Positions 45,061 through 55,487 of a DNA stretch of 64,000 bases are shown piece by piece (position 1 is the first letter of the stretch; each line of letters starts with the position of its first letter). The translations under genes were made by a program, and so were the position numbers. The DNA is from Arion vulgaris (taxonomy: Eukaryota; Mollusca; Gastropoda; Stylommatophora; Arionidae), in the NCBI GenBank assembly GCA_020796225.1, contig CM036758.1, positions 27,908,322 to 27,972,321 of the forward strand. Reading direction: 5' to 3'. The notes under the pieces are model-generated. The model searched no databases and was not told where the DNA came from. It was given only the letters and a program-made list of their open reading frames with translations.

Positions 45061-45989
45061 CCAGCCCTACGCGAAACCCCACCTTAGTCGCCTCTTACGA
45101 CATGCCTTGTAGATCGCAGTGCTGCTACTCTTTGCTCCCCTTGCGAGCCCCGGCAACACACGGACGTCATCCCTTTTGCTGATGATCATATTCATGGCTT
45201 CTTTAATATCTTGTAACCATCTTCTTCTTGGTCTGCCTCTGCGTCCTGTGGCCCTGCCCTCTAATATTGTTCTCTCCAGGCCATACTGACGCTTGATGGT
45301 GCCAAAGTATCTAATTTTTCTGTATAGTACGAGAAATTGTTTATCGGTCAATTGTCTTTAACATTTAGTTCTTTCAGGACATCAATGTTCTTTCTTTTTC
45401 TGTCCATGGTATTCGTATAATCTTTCTGTAGCATTTAGTTTTGAAGGACTGGATTTTCCTTCTTGTTGTTTGTGTAATGGTCCATGATTCACAATCACAT
45501 GTAGCCACTGGAAAAATGCATGTTCTCAGTATTTTTAATTTTATTATTTTGTTGGTGCTTTGCCACATGTTCTGCATAGTTTTTAACTTCCTGATTGTTA
45601 TTGCCAATCTTCTTGAGTTTGCTTTGGAGCAGTCGCTGTTATTGTTGACTGTTGTGTCCAGGTATTCGTAGCTGTCTACACTTTGAAGTTCTTTATTGTT
45701 TATTAAAATTTTAGTTGAGTCTTTTGCTTGGACAGTTGACATTATTTTTGTTTGTGTGTGTATTCAAATATAGATGTTGGTCTTCGCTTGTTGTCTTGGT
45801 CGTCATGATTAGGTTTTCCAACCCCACTTTGCTGGTGGATAATAATACTGTGTCGGCTGCGTAAATAAGCTCTGATATACTTGCCTTCTATAGTGAACGG
45901 GTCGTAATTCTCAAAGTTGGCATCGTCTTTTATATTCCTCATAATATTCTCCGCATATATGTTGAATAAGTATGGGGACAGAATACATC
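45061..45989 (-). pseudogene. LINE F 3' part, 5' truncated
   Basis: The first codons at the minisatellite edge read CILSPYLFNIYAENIMRN, the second half of motif B, so truncation falls inside the reverse transcriptase. Then: a decayed motif C region, MSTVQAKDSTKILINNKE, SYEYLDTTVNN, ATCDCESWTITQTTRRKIQ and IIRIPWTEKE, and a C-terminal RYFGTIKRQYGLERTILEG with GRRGRPRRRWLQDI. Near 45060-45155 it carries the catgtcgtaagaggcgac module also seen at 1.3 kb. A second fragment of this LINE lies at 57198-57797. Confidence 0.75.
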
Positions 45990-46240
45990 CTTGTACTAAC
46001 TTAATTAGTTCTAATGTTGCTGGTACTAACTTACTTAGTTCTAATGTTGATGGTACTAACTTACATAGTTCTAATGTTGCTGGTACTAACTTACCTAGTT
46101 CTAATATTGATGGTATTAACTCATTTAGTTATAATGTTGCTTTTACTAACTTACTTAGATCTAATGTTACTAGTACTAACTTACATAATTCTAATGTCGA
46201 TGGTACTAACTCACTTAGTGCTAATATTGATGTTAAACAT
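45990..46240. repeat. 30-bp minisatellite, right half
   Basis: About eight units, more diverged than the left half. The array phase is kept across the LINE insertion if one copy of gtactaactt is removed, as expected for an insertion with a short target duplication inside an existing array. Confidence 0.9.
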
Positions 46241-46849
46241 ATTTACTTAATCTATCGACTAGCTTAATGATGTTGTTGTCTACAGTCTTGTCTCTAGTCA
46301 TTATACTGTTGTAATGTTTGTTCACTTCATAGTTTGTAATCTGGTAATGCTGCATAGTGAAAGAAAAAGAGAGAGAGACATAAGTAAGAGATATATATAC
46401 ATATACAGTGGCAGCTCGTGATCGTTATTCTTGGTGAGGCCGGACAAAAATTTCGGAAAATCTTGGTGTTTGGATTTACTATTATTTGTATATTCCGGGA
46501 AGTTATTCACCTTTCGAGAAAAGAACAAATGCTTCTGTTCTGCAACAGCTTAAGATTAATGAGAGTAAGCTATTAAATAATATAAAATAAGGACAATTAA
46601 ATATTTCGAACACATCAAACGACATGAGCGCCTACAGAAGAGTTCCCCCAAAAAATGCTGGAACGACATATTGTATCATTCAAGGCATGAGTTACCTGCA
46701 TGACAAACCATGAACTTACGTGTGAGACCACGCGAATACATACATATTAGGTGATTTTTTTATATATAATCTGCTAGGTAAACTTGTGAACTGAACGAAA
46801 TCTCTCTTTCTCTCTCTTTCTCTCTCTCTCTCGTCATCGTTCTTTTTCA
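46241..46849. other. No gene; TCTC-rich microsatellite
   Basis: AT-rich, with tctctctttctctctctc at 46803-46834 leading into repeat X. A segment gtggcagctcgtgatcgtt (46410) has no recognised partner in the window. Confidence 0.5.
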
Positions 46850-47800
46850 GCCATTTTGACAATTATTATTCTGATACATAAACAGCCTGTGCCAAGAACG
46901 TATATTTACGTCACATCTTCAGCACCGTTTGGAGCTCTAGTGCTTGTCCTTCGGCGACGTGTCCGATTTCAACCAGCATTTACTGGGGACGCTCTCCATT
47001 AGCCATTGACTGTCCCAGCCAACCTGCTTCTTTTAGGGTAGCGACCATTAGACGACCCCTACCCTTCCGGGTTGTTGAGCGTCATCTGCCAGGTTACCAG
47101 TTTTTGTTTGGACTACTTGGTTTGCTTACCGTCCAGTCTTGTGTACGGTTTATTCTGCTAGTCTTTGATTGTCCCCAATCAAACTACAACGCAGTAGTAA
47201 TTCCCTGAGAGTGGAAACGTGTACTAGATTCAAGCATCTGCTGGGCTTTCCAGTTTTGCTGCATATTTGGGTGTTCCGCTCACCCCTACGTTTGCCACCG
47301 CTTTTCGTCGTTACATTGTCAGCACCGTGCGTGTCTGCGTCCGTATGCGTGTTCGCTCTGTCTTCGTGCCCGCTCACAATGTCTATCAGGTCTCTCACCG
47401 TGCTCACATTTGCTATGCCATGAGCCGGTCAGGACACGCAACTCAACTCGGGCCCCCACTTCAGGGCTCCTAGTTTTGCACCCTGTGGGCCCACGTCTCT
47501 TCTATGGATGCAACTTTCATCCTGTTTTTTTTAATTGTTCAGCTTTACACATCGGCCGGAAGAGACGTACATTTATAGTCCCTCTGGGATGCCGCTGGTC
47601 TGTGATGCGAGCGGACCTCATCCAACGTAACTGCGTCTGCACCACTACTTAAACCAGAGTAGGTCTCACTCGATCCCTACTCGTTTACCCAGACAAGATC
47701 GTTTGTCTATTATCAGGGTCACCACATGGAAGTGGGATAGGATCTATATTAATGCCAACTAACTAATATTGGCGCGGAGTCGTCCCTCCGCGCATTTAAC
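46850..47800 (+). repeat. Interspersed repeat X, copy 2 (diverged)
   Basis: The first 170 bp (cagccattttgacaattatt, ttggagctctagtgcttgtc and cttcggcgacgtgtccg) match 53035-53210. The second half (cttcagggctcctagttttg, gtcaccacatggaagtggg) matches repeat X at 28.3-28.8 kb and 51.4-51.9 kb. It is less AT-rich than its surroundings. Frames of 80-88 codons on both strands show no domain. Confidence 0.6.
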
Positions 47801-48440
47801 CCCAAGTGTACTAGATGATTGTTCTATTCTATTTGTAGTGTTCTGTGAAAGAAATACATTTCTTCACTTCTTTTGTATTCTTTGCGTGATAAAGGGAACT
47901 TGGTCGAAACGTTTATGTGTATTGTCTTTGTCTTTGTATTTGGAAATCTATAGTACTTTGTTATTGTTTTTACGTGTTTCGTCAACTCAACTTATAACTC
48001 ATCAACTGACGACTGTACGTATAGTGTTGTAGACTGTCAAGGTGTATTATTGTATTGGTGCAACGGACAATTCCTGTAAACTAATCTTATTCTATGATGG
48101 TTTGTAACTTATTACTATTATTTTCTATAATATTATATTATTTTTATATAAAATTTCGAGATTCAATTCATAATTAAACAGACTATTTAATCAAGAGCCC
48201 TCGTTTATCTGTGGAATGAGTTGACCTCGTAGGAATCTACCGTTGAACGAAAATGACGTAATTGTTTTGGACTTTATCATAGTAGGTAGAGGACAAAGGT
48301 TATGGGTCGCAATGTTACATTGTAGATAGTAAATTTTAAACGGACCCGACAAAACATAGTGAGCTGCTATATGTGTGAAGCACATAGAGAAGTAACAACT
48401 CTGAATTTCAGAGTGTATATCATATTTTTTAAGGATATTT
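47801..48440. other. No feature recognised
   Basis: AT-rich interval with short frames only. The segment 47940-48010 (tttgtatttggaaatctata, then gtactttgttattg) loosely resembles the R1 right part (13380, 56990). Confidence 0.4.
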
Positions 48441-48608
48441 AATATTAAAACTCTGCCAAAGCCGGTTGCAAACCAGGATGAAAAAGGAGGGGGACTTGTG
48501 CGTGAGGCCAGCTACCTCATCACAAGAAATTGAAAGAGCTACAGAAACTTGCAAGAAAGGACGCCGTAAACCGACCAGCCAGGTGGTGGCGGTGCACCTA
48601 GTGCATCA

Positions 48609-49376
48609 ATGACGGTTGCTGACGAAAGCCGCTTTGCGGAAGTCAGCAACCCGATTCGTATATTACTTGGCTCAAAAACACACACTAAAATTGGATTTTG
48701 GAATGTGAGAACGATGGCCACGGCTACAAAATCAGCCCAAATTGCAGAAGAAATGAAGAGATACGAGCTGGACATACTGGGGTTAAGTGAGGTGAGATGG
48801 CCTGGAACAGATAGAAGAGTAGTTAGTGGATTAACTTTCATATATTCAGGGAGAGAAGATGGTAAGCATTTTTAAGGAGTGGGTATAATTATGACACCTA
48901 GAGTAGCAAAGAGCATGTTAGAATGGAAACCCATCTCGAGTCGGATAGTTAGAGTCCGCTTCAGAACCAGGCATGTCAATATGACAATACTGCAGTGTTA
49001 TGCACCAACAAACGAGGCTGACGATGATAAGAAAGACACATTTTATGAGCAACTACAAGATCAAATTAACAAGACCCAAAAACATGACCTATTAGTAGTA
49101 ATGGGGAACTTTAATGACAAGGTTGAAAGTGATAATGTAGGGGTAGAGAGAGCTATAGGAAAACAAGGAATAAACACAATGAATGAGAATGGAGAAAGAC
49201 TGGTGGAGTTATATATGCTGTCAAATTTAGTAACATATGCCAATCGACTGGCTGAAGAAGGGGAAAAGGCATCTAAGACTAGAAACAGTAAAATGCTATA
49301 CAATACACTAAAACAACTAACTGGAACTTTTGTTTCAAAGGTGGCCCAATCAAGAGTAAAGATGGTAAAGTTCTAA
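48609..49376 (+). pseudogene. LINE H endonuclease, truncated and fused
   Basis: KIGFWNVRTMATATKSAQIA, LGLSEVRWPG, MTILQCYAPTNEADDDKKD and VVMGNFNDKVESDNVG. The catalytic GDFN is GNFN, so an aspartate is lost. A stop at 48873-48875 breaks the frame. After residue 120 of the second frame the domain is cut and joined to linker sequence by deletion. Confidence 0.75.
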
Positions 49377-49503
49377 CATCAGATACCGAGCAAAATAAAA
49401 GATGGGCAGAACATTTTGAAGAAATATTAAATAGACCTGATCCACCAGTACTACTCAAGTTTGACTAAGAGGCAAGAAACAGCTCCTACCAATTAACGAA
49501 GAA

Positions 49504-50357
49504 ATGATAAGTGTAGCTGAGATTAAAGAGACAATCCATTCCTTGATAAACAATATGGCAGCGGGTGATGACAACATTACTGCAGAAATGCTCAAAGCGG
49601 CTGATGATACAACTATTAGCCAGGTGCAAGAACTACTTAATAAAGTATGGGAAGAAGAAACTGTCCCAAATCAATGGAAAAAGGGAATAATTGTTAAGAT
49701 CCCCAAAAAAGGAGATCTCAAATATTGCGACAACTGGAGAGGGATCACCCTATTATCAGTAATGACCAAGATTTTTGCAAAATCATTCTTATTCTTAATA
49801 GAATCAAAGGAGCAGTAGACACAACCCTGAGAGAAGAACAAGCTGGTTTTAGACCTGGGAAAAGCTGCTTAGACCAAAGAATTACCCTACGACTAATTTT
49901 GGAGGAACATATTGAGAAGCAACAACCACTCATACTAAATTTTTCATCGATTGTAAAAAAGCCTTTGATAGTCTAAACAGCATCTATCTGTGGAATATTC
50001 TGAGATGCTATGGAACACCAGACACAATAATAAACATTATTAAAAGCCTCTACGATGGTTCACAGTGTGCACTTGCACTGATGGTGGACACAGCGACTGG
50101 TTTATGGTTGAAACCGGAGTAAAGCAAGGCTGTATTCTATCTCCGCTATTGTTTGGAGTGGGTGGGTGATGCGAAAATGTTGCAGGGGCGAAACTAGCAT
50201 CGATTGGGTAGAAAATAGTCAACTAGAAGATTTGGATTTTGCAGATGATATTGACTTGTTAAGTAGAAACAAACAAGATATGCAAAGAAAAACAGACAAC
50301 TTGTCATCTATAGCATTAAAAGTTGGACTGCAGATAATCTATGAAAAACAAATATAA
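49504..50357 (+). pseudogene. LINE H reverse transcriptase
   Basis: NNMAAGDDNITAEML, WKKGIIVKIPKKGDLKYCD, NWRGITLLSVMTKI, EEQAGFRPGKSCLDQ, KKAFDSLN (motif A), GVKQGCILSPLLF (motif B, broken) and LEDLDFADDIDLLSRNK (motif C intact). At least four frame changes or stops occur between 49818 and 50170. Confidence 0.8.
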
Positions 50358-51007
50358 TGAAGACACCTATGGCAAGTAACGCAGATATCACCCTGGAATC
50401 TAAAATGATAAAAATAACAGAGCAGTTCACCTATTTAGGTAGCAATTTTGATTGCACAGGAAATGTTAAAAAAGAAATTATGATACGAATTGGCAAAGCA
50501 ACATCAGCTTTTAAAAGTCTAAATAAAATATGGAACTGCAAGTTATATAGTATTAAAACTAAATTACGAATTTTCAATTCAAATGTTTTATCAATCCTGA
50601 CATATGCCAGCGAGAGTTGGGAAATGACTAAAGATATAGAAAGCAAGTTGAATGCATTTGAAAATAGATGTCTGCGAAAAATAATGAATATAAAATGGAA
50701 CGAATTCAGAAAAAGTGATGAAATCAGAGACATGTCTGGTCAACCACTAGTGACAACTGTTATAAGAAAGAGAAGATGGAGATATGTTGGATACACCTTG
50801 AGAAGAAATCATCAACGAATATCAAAGCAGGCATTGAAGTTGGATGCAAAGGGTTCAAGAAAGAGAGGTCCACCTAAAGAGACCCTGAAACGAACTTTGC
50901 TGAGCGAGGCAGGAAATATCGGTCTCAGTTCCATGGAGGAGATTGAGCGAGTTGCCCAGGCTAGAGCGGTGTGGAGAAATTACTTGCAGGCCCTATGTAA
51001 CGTATAA
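50357..51007 (+). pseudogene. LINE H C-terminal region (open 216 codons)
   Basis: FTYLGSNFDCTGNVKKEIM, KLRIFNSNVLSILTYASESW, RCLRKIMNIKWNEF, TTVIRKRRWRYVGYTLRRN and KGSRKRGPPKETLKRTL. This is the usual end of RTE-like polyproteins (YLGS, LLYGSETW, CLRRIL, RRRWRWLGH, GKRKRGRPKxTWRR), all present but partly altered. The frame is intact to the stop at 51005-51007, 15 bp before the att tail. Confidence 0.85.
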
Positions 51008-51078
51008 CGGTACGAGATGAATTACTATTATTATTATTATTAATATTCATCAATAGTATTATGGTTGTTATATTAATA

Positions 51079-51356
51079 GTAAGTAAGCAGTAAAGGAACC
51101 CTTTCATACCGTGGTATATAGGGTAATACAGTGTTAGGTCTATATTTTTCATTGACCGTCGGCACACGATGGGTGATGTGGTCAGCATCAAGCCGGCCGT
51201 CTCTACATTCCCAGAGCCTGTCTGGTACCCAGTTGAGGCTGGATTGACCTGAGAGCCGTCGCAGTCGTGAAAAATTCCAAGCGCACTGCGGGAGTTGAAC
51301 CCAGACCACCAGCCATGAGAAGCGAGTTCACTAACAACTACGCTACCACGGCTCTC
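51079..51356 (-). mobile_element. tRNA-derived SINE, family 2, with TSD
   Basis: 278 bp on the minus strand. Near the 5' end are box A-like TGGTAGCGTAGTTGTTAG and, about 40 bases on, box B GGTTCAACTCC. The central part (minus strand caatccagcctcaactggg, then taccagac) resembles the conserved 'Nin'-type SINE core as I remember it, which needs an alignment. It is flanked by the perfect 12-bp duplication GTTATATTAATA (51067-51078; 51357-51368). It lies at the tail of LINE H and touches repeat X. Confidence 0.85.
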
Positions 51357-51368
51357 GTTATATTAATA

Positions 51369-52340
51369 TGATATAATGGATTAGTGAACCGCCACTAATC
51401 AAGACCATGTCAACTAACTCCACACGGTGACCCTGGAAACAGACTTTGGATCCGGTCCAGCTAGTGGGTACAGGGATCGGCCAGAACTTCTGGTAGTGGT
51501 AGCAGTGCAAGTACGAAAAAATAAGTGCAGGTCCATACGAACAAAATGCACGAATCTCCTGGCCGACGTCCAACAAAATATTGCTGAAATTCCTGAACAA
51601 AAAAAAACAGCAGCAAAACATCTCTGATATAAGCCCCACTCCCCCGGAGTAATGGCCAAACACAAATCGCCATCTCCGGAGCAGGAGTCTCCATACACAA
51701 GCTCGATATGTAAGTCAAAGGTCCCACGACAAATTACCAGTTTCTCTGCCCATGGGGAGACTAGTAAACATGAAAGGATGAGAGGTGCATCCAGTGACGA
51801 AACGTGTGCCTTCATAGGGCGAAACTCGAAGCCCTGAGGAGGGGGCAAGCATTGCCAGTTCGGGAGCAAGAATAAATAAGTCAGATGCGTAACGAATGAA
51901 AGTCTACCCTTGTGTCGGTACGAGGGAAGATTGCAGCTGACTTCGCATGGATGGTCTGGTGCAGATACATGTACCGGGCAAATTTTGCCGAAAGCAAAAC
52001 ATAAAGTTGCGTTTTAGTGCATAACGAAACTACCCTCCTGGGAAAACCGTGCAAGGTACTGTTGCGATAACAATTAACATCCCCGGAAGAACTGTGGTGG
52101 GTGATGCCTAACTGAACTGCTAGCCTTGGGGCAACCGGGCAAGGTACTATTGTAATCACAACTAACATCCCAGGGAGAACTGGGGCGGGTAATGGTGGCG
52201 AGAGCAAAATCTTCAGTTGCGTTGCTAGCACCGATTGAAACGACCCTCTACATTATTTGTGCTTGGCCCCAGGCCGGTGTTTTCCGAGGCTAACTGCAAA
52301 TTGCCACGTACCGACACGCGTCTAGAAAAGGCTGAGAGTG
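51369..52340 (-). repeat. Interspersed repeat X, copy 3
   Basis: Reverse-complement match to copy 1 (27973-28797), extending further at its 5' side. On the minus strand there is an internal ~115-bp duplication (two versions of gatgttagttgtgattac / gatgttaattgttatcgc, each followed by a ccgggc- or cacggt-type segment). Frames of 60-150 codons on both strands lack domains. Confidence 0.7.
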
Positions 52341-52840
52341 TTCCTACTCCGGATCAAACTCAAAAGTGAACGGTTAAGTAAGGTCGACAATGTAAAGATC
52401 TGGCAATCTGTTCGGATCCGAACATTGGCGAAGGCCGATACTTTACACGGTGTTTTATACGAGTAAGACGCCTTCCGAGGACAAGCTTATAAGCCTCCAG
52501 AAATGTTCCTAATCTGGAACGACCTCACAGTCAGAAAGGGCACAACAACGTCCTTGGTATAGATCACAAAGCCCAAATATACGGCAAAGCTGATCGAAAA
52601 GGCGAAGATTCGGGCCGACATAGTAGGCAGAAAGGATCGTACCCTAGGAAAGTTCACCCTAGTAAATCAAAAGCTGGCTGAAACCGGATGGGAGAGCCTA
52701 GTCACCATGGGCGCACAATCGATCCAATGTAGATCACTCCGTTCTTTTCAAAGGACCAATTATATATCACAAAAAGAATGATAAAATTGGCAGTGAAGAA
52801 TGATTGAGAGAAGAAGAAGAAGAAAAGCTATAATTATGAA
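52341..52840 (+). other. Coding-like GC-richer segment, unidentified
   Basis: Between 52560 and 52790 one plus-strand frame reads KYTAKLIEKAKIRADIVGRK, then TLGKFTLVNQKLAETGWES without stops. Composition is less AT-rich than the flanks. There is no ATG in good position and no recognised domain. It may be internal sequence of the element whose end is repeat X, since it directly follows X. Confidence 0.35.
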
Positions 52841-52989
52841 CAAATAATTTATAAAATAATATGTACACGTTAATTATTTTTGCTTTCGTGGGGTCGAACA
52901 TTTCTGGCCCTTAATAAAAAGGTGCGTATATTAGTTATGCAGGAAAGATGCTGAATATCAGATTTCAGACGGTGTGTGATATTTTAGCT

Positions 52990-53230
52990 TTAAATATCAA
53001 CTCTCCAAGCTAATTTCTCTCTCCTCTCTCGCGATCGTTCTTTTTGACCATTTGTGATCATTCTTATTGTGAAATATAAACAGCCGTTGCCAAGAACGTT
53101 TTTTATATCACATCATTCAGCCGCATTTGAAGCTCTGGTGCTTATCCTTCGGCGACGTGTCCGGTTTTAGCCAGCGTTTACTGTGTTTGCTCTCCGTCAG
53201 CCTTACCTGACACCTACGCTTGCCACGCCC
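52990..53230 (+). repeat. Repeat X-associated segment, partial
   Basis: Matches 46815-47010 (tctctctc run, ttctttttgaccatttgtga, gctctggtgcttatccttcg and gcgacgtgtccggtttt). It then ends, and AT-rich DNA resumes. Confidence 0.65.
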
Positions 53231-53467
53231 ATAAAGCTAATCAATATCACGTTAACAACATATAAAAAAATAAAAAACATAAAAATTTAAATTATGAACT
53301 ATTAAATTAATTTCTAAAATAATAACTACACTTTACCCATTATTATTGGTGAGGTATTATTTTCTGAGCTTCAGCTGTACGACAGTTCTCAGCAAGTTCC
53401 TCTTGTGTTGTTGCAGTGTTACACGTGACGATCTTGCGCATGGGGTTCATAATACATTGTGTCTGTA

Positions 53468-53815
53468 TTAAAACATTTTTAGAGTTTCCTTGAAGAGTTT
53501 TTTCTGTGCACTAATCGATCGATTGATCCCATCTAGCTTTCCATACATAAGTTTTTTTGGGATGCGTTTATTGAGTGCCTGAATGAATTTCTTATTTATA
53601 AAATTCCTAGTTCTAAGTTTACAGTCCTCATATTTCTTATAACTAACTTTTGTAGTTTTTATTTTGTTTTTCATTACATGTTTTTGTTCTACTGCTTCTG
53701 ATACTAAAGCCCATAACGCTAATGTTCCTTGTACTACATTTCTCAGTTCTAGTGTTCTTAACAATAGGTAAGATAGTGTGCACATCTTAGAGTAAATGGA
53801 TGCCATAGTGAACAT
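53468..53815 (-). CDS. Hypothetical 115-codon ORF, weak
   Basis: Open frame from ATG 53815 to stop 53468. The N-terminal 45 residues are mixed hydrophobic (SYLLLRTLEL; GTLALWALVSEAV); the C-terminal 70 are very lysine-rich (MKNKIKTTKVSYKKYE; KKFIQALNKRIPKKL). No family is recognised. It lies 170 bp upstream of the receptor exon on the other strand. It has no repeat copy in the window, which weakly favours unique sequence, but length and composition are within chance for AT-rich DNA. Confidence 0.25.
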   Translation of the reverse strand: MFTMASIYSKMCTLSYLLLRTLELRNVVQGTLALWALVSEAVEQKHVMKNKIKTTKVSYKKYEDCKLRTRNFINKKFIQALNKRIPKKLMYGKLDGINRSISAQKKLFKETLKMF

Positions 53816-53969
53816 GGTTTGTGTTTTTTTGGTAAATCGAGAAACTGATAATTGAAATATAACCTGGTAGCTCTAAATAGCTCATTCAAATTGTTAAACA
53901 TTTGTTCACAACAGGTGTTAAGAAAACGTTAATTATTACATTTTAGATATGTGATAGTTGATTCATAAT

Positions 53970-53986
53970 TGATATCTCCTCCACAG
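53970..53986 (+). promoter_or_regulatory. Candidate 3' splice acceptor before the receptor ATG
   Basis: A pyrimidine-containing stretch ending ctcctccacag lies one base before the receptor ATG at 53988. This fits an intron in the 5' leader with the whole coding region in one exon, a common GPCR gene plan. Confidence 0.5.
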
Positions 53987-53987
53987 A

Positions 53988-54977
53988 ATGGATATTCGTA
54001 ACACAAGTCACATGTCTACCTACGTCAGCAATAACACAGTTTTGGGTTTTAGTGAAGACATTTTATTATTGGAGTATCTCATGGGAAGTTTTATCACACC
54101 AGTTCTGTGCATATCTGGAATCCTCTTAAACAGCTTCAGCATTGTCATCTTCTGCACCGAGAGACCGATCAGCATCACCAACATCTCTCTTCTTAATCTA
54201 GCCGTTTCCCAATTGTGTTGCTGTATATGCACTATATGTAGTAATATTGTATATTCGTTTGCACAACATGGTTTTGGCAATCAGTATGTGACGGCCAGAT
54301 ATAATATCTTATTTCCTTTGAGCTTCGTATTTCAAATGTGTGTTGCATTCTTCGTCTTCAAGAATTCAGTGGAACAGTTTATCGCTATCAAGTTCCCACT
54401 AAAGGTCAAACAACTTATCACAGTCAGAATTTCTTGCAAAATTTGCTATTTTTATTGGATTTTTTCTGTTTTAATATCTGTTCCGGTCATTCACCCACTA
54501 GTAGAACGTTTCTTGTGTCCTAGGGAAACATATACTAGTGCGCAGTATCTTGCATGTATTACGAACTTTAATGTCCGGTACTGCTCAGTATTACAAATAG
54601 CATTGAGAGGCTTACCCTCATTCGTCGCAATGTTCTGTACCATCTTGATGGTATTTGAACTTATAAAGTATAGTCAGAAACGTAAGGCTATGTCAAGTGA
54701 CAACAAAATTGGTATTCTAACCAAATCGGATCTCCGTAATATCAGAATTGCTGTTGCAATGGGGATTCTCTATATTTTGGTGATAATTGTTTGGTTGGCT
54801 CAATATGTAACCAATGAATCAATTTCGAATTCCTTTAGAATGAATGAATTCGCAATCTTTTACATGTTTAACTTGTGCGTAAGTTTGTTCTATTTTTCGT
54901 GCAATTTTTGGGTTTATGTAATATTAAACAGCAAATTTCGTCTCAAATTATATCAATTATTTCGTTGGTCAAAGTAA
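53988..54977 (+). CDS. Class A-like seven-transmembrane receptor (orphan GPCR)
   Basis: An intact 329-codon frame predicted to be a plasma-membrane receptor that signals through G proteins; ligand unknown. Two N-glycosylation sequons precede TM1 (N5, N15). Hydrophobic segments: about 31-56 (GILLNS, with the TM1 asparagine), 63-90 (LNLAVSQL in place of LxxLAxxDL), 103-133, 149-171, 199-227, 251-275 and 286-314. Inner TM3 reads VEQFIAIKFPLK, so the DRY motif is EQF. TM7 has NFWVY (306-310) for NPxxY. C177 and C190 lie in the second outer loop, but no obvious TM3-start cysteine is seen. Length suits class A. The short tail (KFRLKLYQLFRW) looks like helix 8. The frame is free of stops amid dead elements, which implies recent or current selection. 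Divergent chemosensory or peptide-type receptors are possible. Confidence 0.75.
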   Translation: MDIRNTSHMSTYVSNNTVLGFSEDILLLEYLMGSFITPVLCISGILLNSFSIVIFCTERPISITNISLLNLAVSQLCCCICTICSNIVYSFAQHGFGNQYVTARYNILFPLSFVFQMCVAFFVFKNSVEQFIAIKFPLKVKQLITVRISCKICYFYWIFSVLISVPVIHPLVERFLCPRETYTSAQYLACITNFNVRYCSVLQIALRGLPSFVAMFCTILMVFELIKYSQKRKAMSSDNKIGILTKSDLRNIRIAVAMGILYILVIIVWLAQYVTNESISNSFRMNEFAIFYMFNLCVSLFYFSCNFWVYVILNSKFRLKLYQLFRWSK

Positions 54978-55487
54978 AATCTGGGAATCTATGCAACGAT
55001 GAGGTACGGTGCTAGCTCTAAAAAAATATTTGCCTCACGTTCGGTTTTTAGTGATTGGTCTAGTTTTCTTTATATCCCTGGTCTCGGAGACGAGATAAAA
55101 CGTAGGCCATTTTTTTCAACTGAGCTCGTACAATAGCCACATACATTAAAAATAGCGTACAGTAGGCTGGAAAGACGCTGCATGTGGAAAAAAAATGCTC
55201 ATACACATTGAACATACAATTTCTATCAATTTTTGACTTCTTAAAAATTACACCATAAATTATCACCGATGCTACAAAGTTCGATTACTGACGTTGAGAA
55301 TGTCATGTATGAAAGAGATAGCCTCAATCGTGGTTATTGACAGAAGTGCAATGATGATAATACTATCAAACATTACAATCACTTCTCACTGTGTATATTA
55401 TCTACACACTCTAAGTGTTACCACTGCTTTATAACTGAAGATGTATATAGACTAGTAGTAATATTTAAGTTCTAATAACTTGAATTC
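54978..55487. other. Downstream of receptor; weak ORF
   Basis: A 68-codon minus-strand frame (55060-55266) contains one hydrophobic helix (FPAYCTLFLMYVAIVRAQLKK) followed by basic residues, which could be a fragment of another receptor (TM5-like) or chance. No other feature. No clear aataaa was found within 200 bp after the receptor stop. Confidence 0.3.

Larger units (their letters stand above)
48441..51066 (+). mobile_element. RTE-like LINE H, with internal deletion
   Basis: Order: leader to 48608, endonuclease N-terminal part (48609-48875), endonuclease middle (48879-49376), reverse transcriptase (49504-50357), C-terminal region (50357-51007), and a tail of att repeats (51022-51045). Within the endonuclease, MLSNLVTYAN is followed directly by RLAEEGEKASK, so the end of the endonuclease and the linker are deleted. 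3' fragments of the same LINE occur at 61161-61348 (minus) and 62490-63090 (plus). Confidence 0.85.

Noticed and set aside
47150..47652. Overlapping 80-88-codon frames on both strands
   Set aside because: They lie in repeat X, overlap one another on opposite strands, and are not conserved between X copies.
51290..51356. tRNA gene
   Set aside because: It is the head of a 278-bp SINE with a 12-bp target duplication.
52341..52840. Assignment of the coding-like segment to a known gag or ORF1 family
   Set aside because: No motif supports a family, so it is left unidentified.
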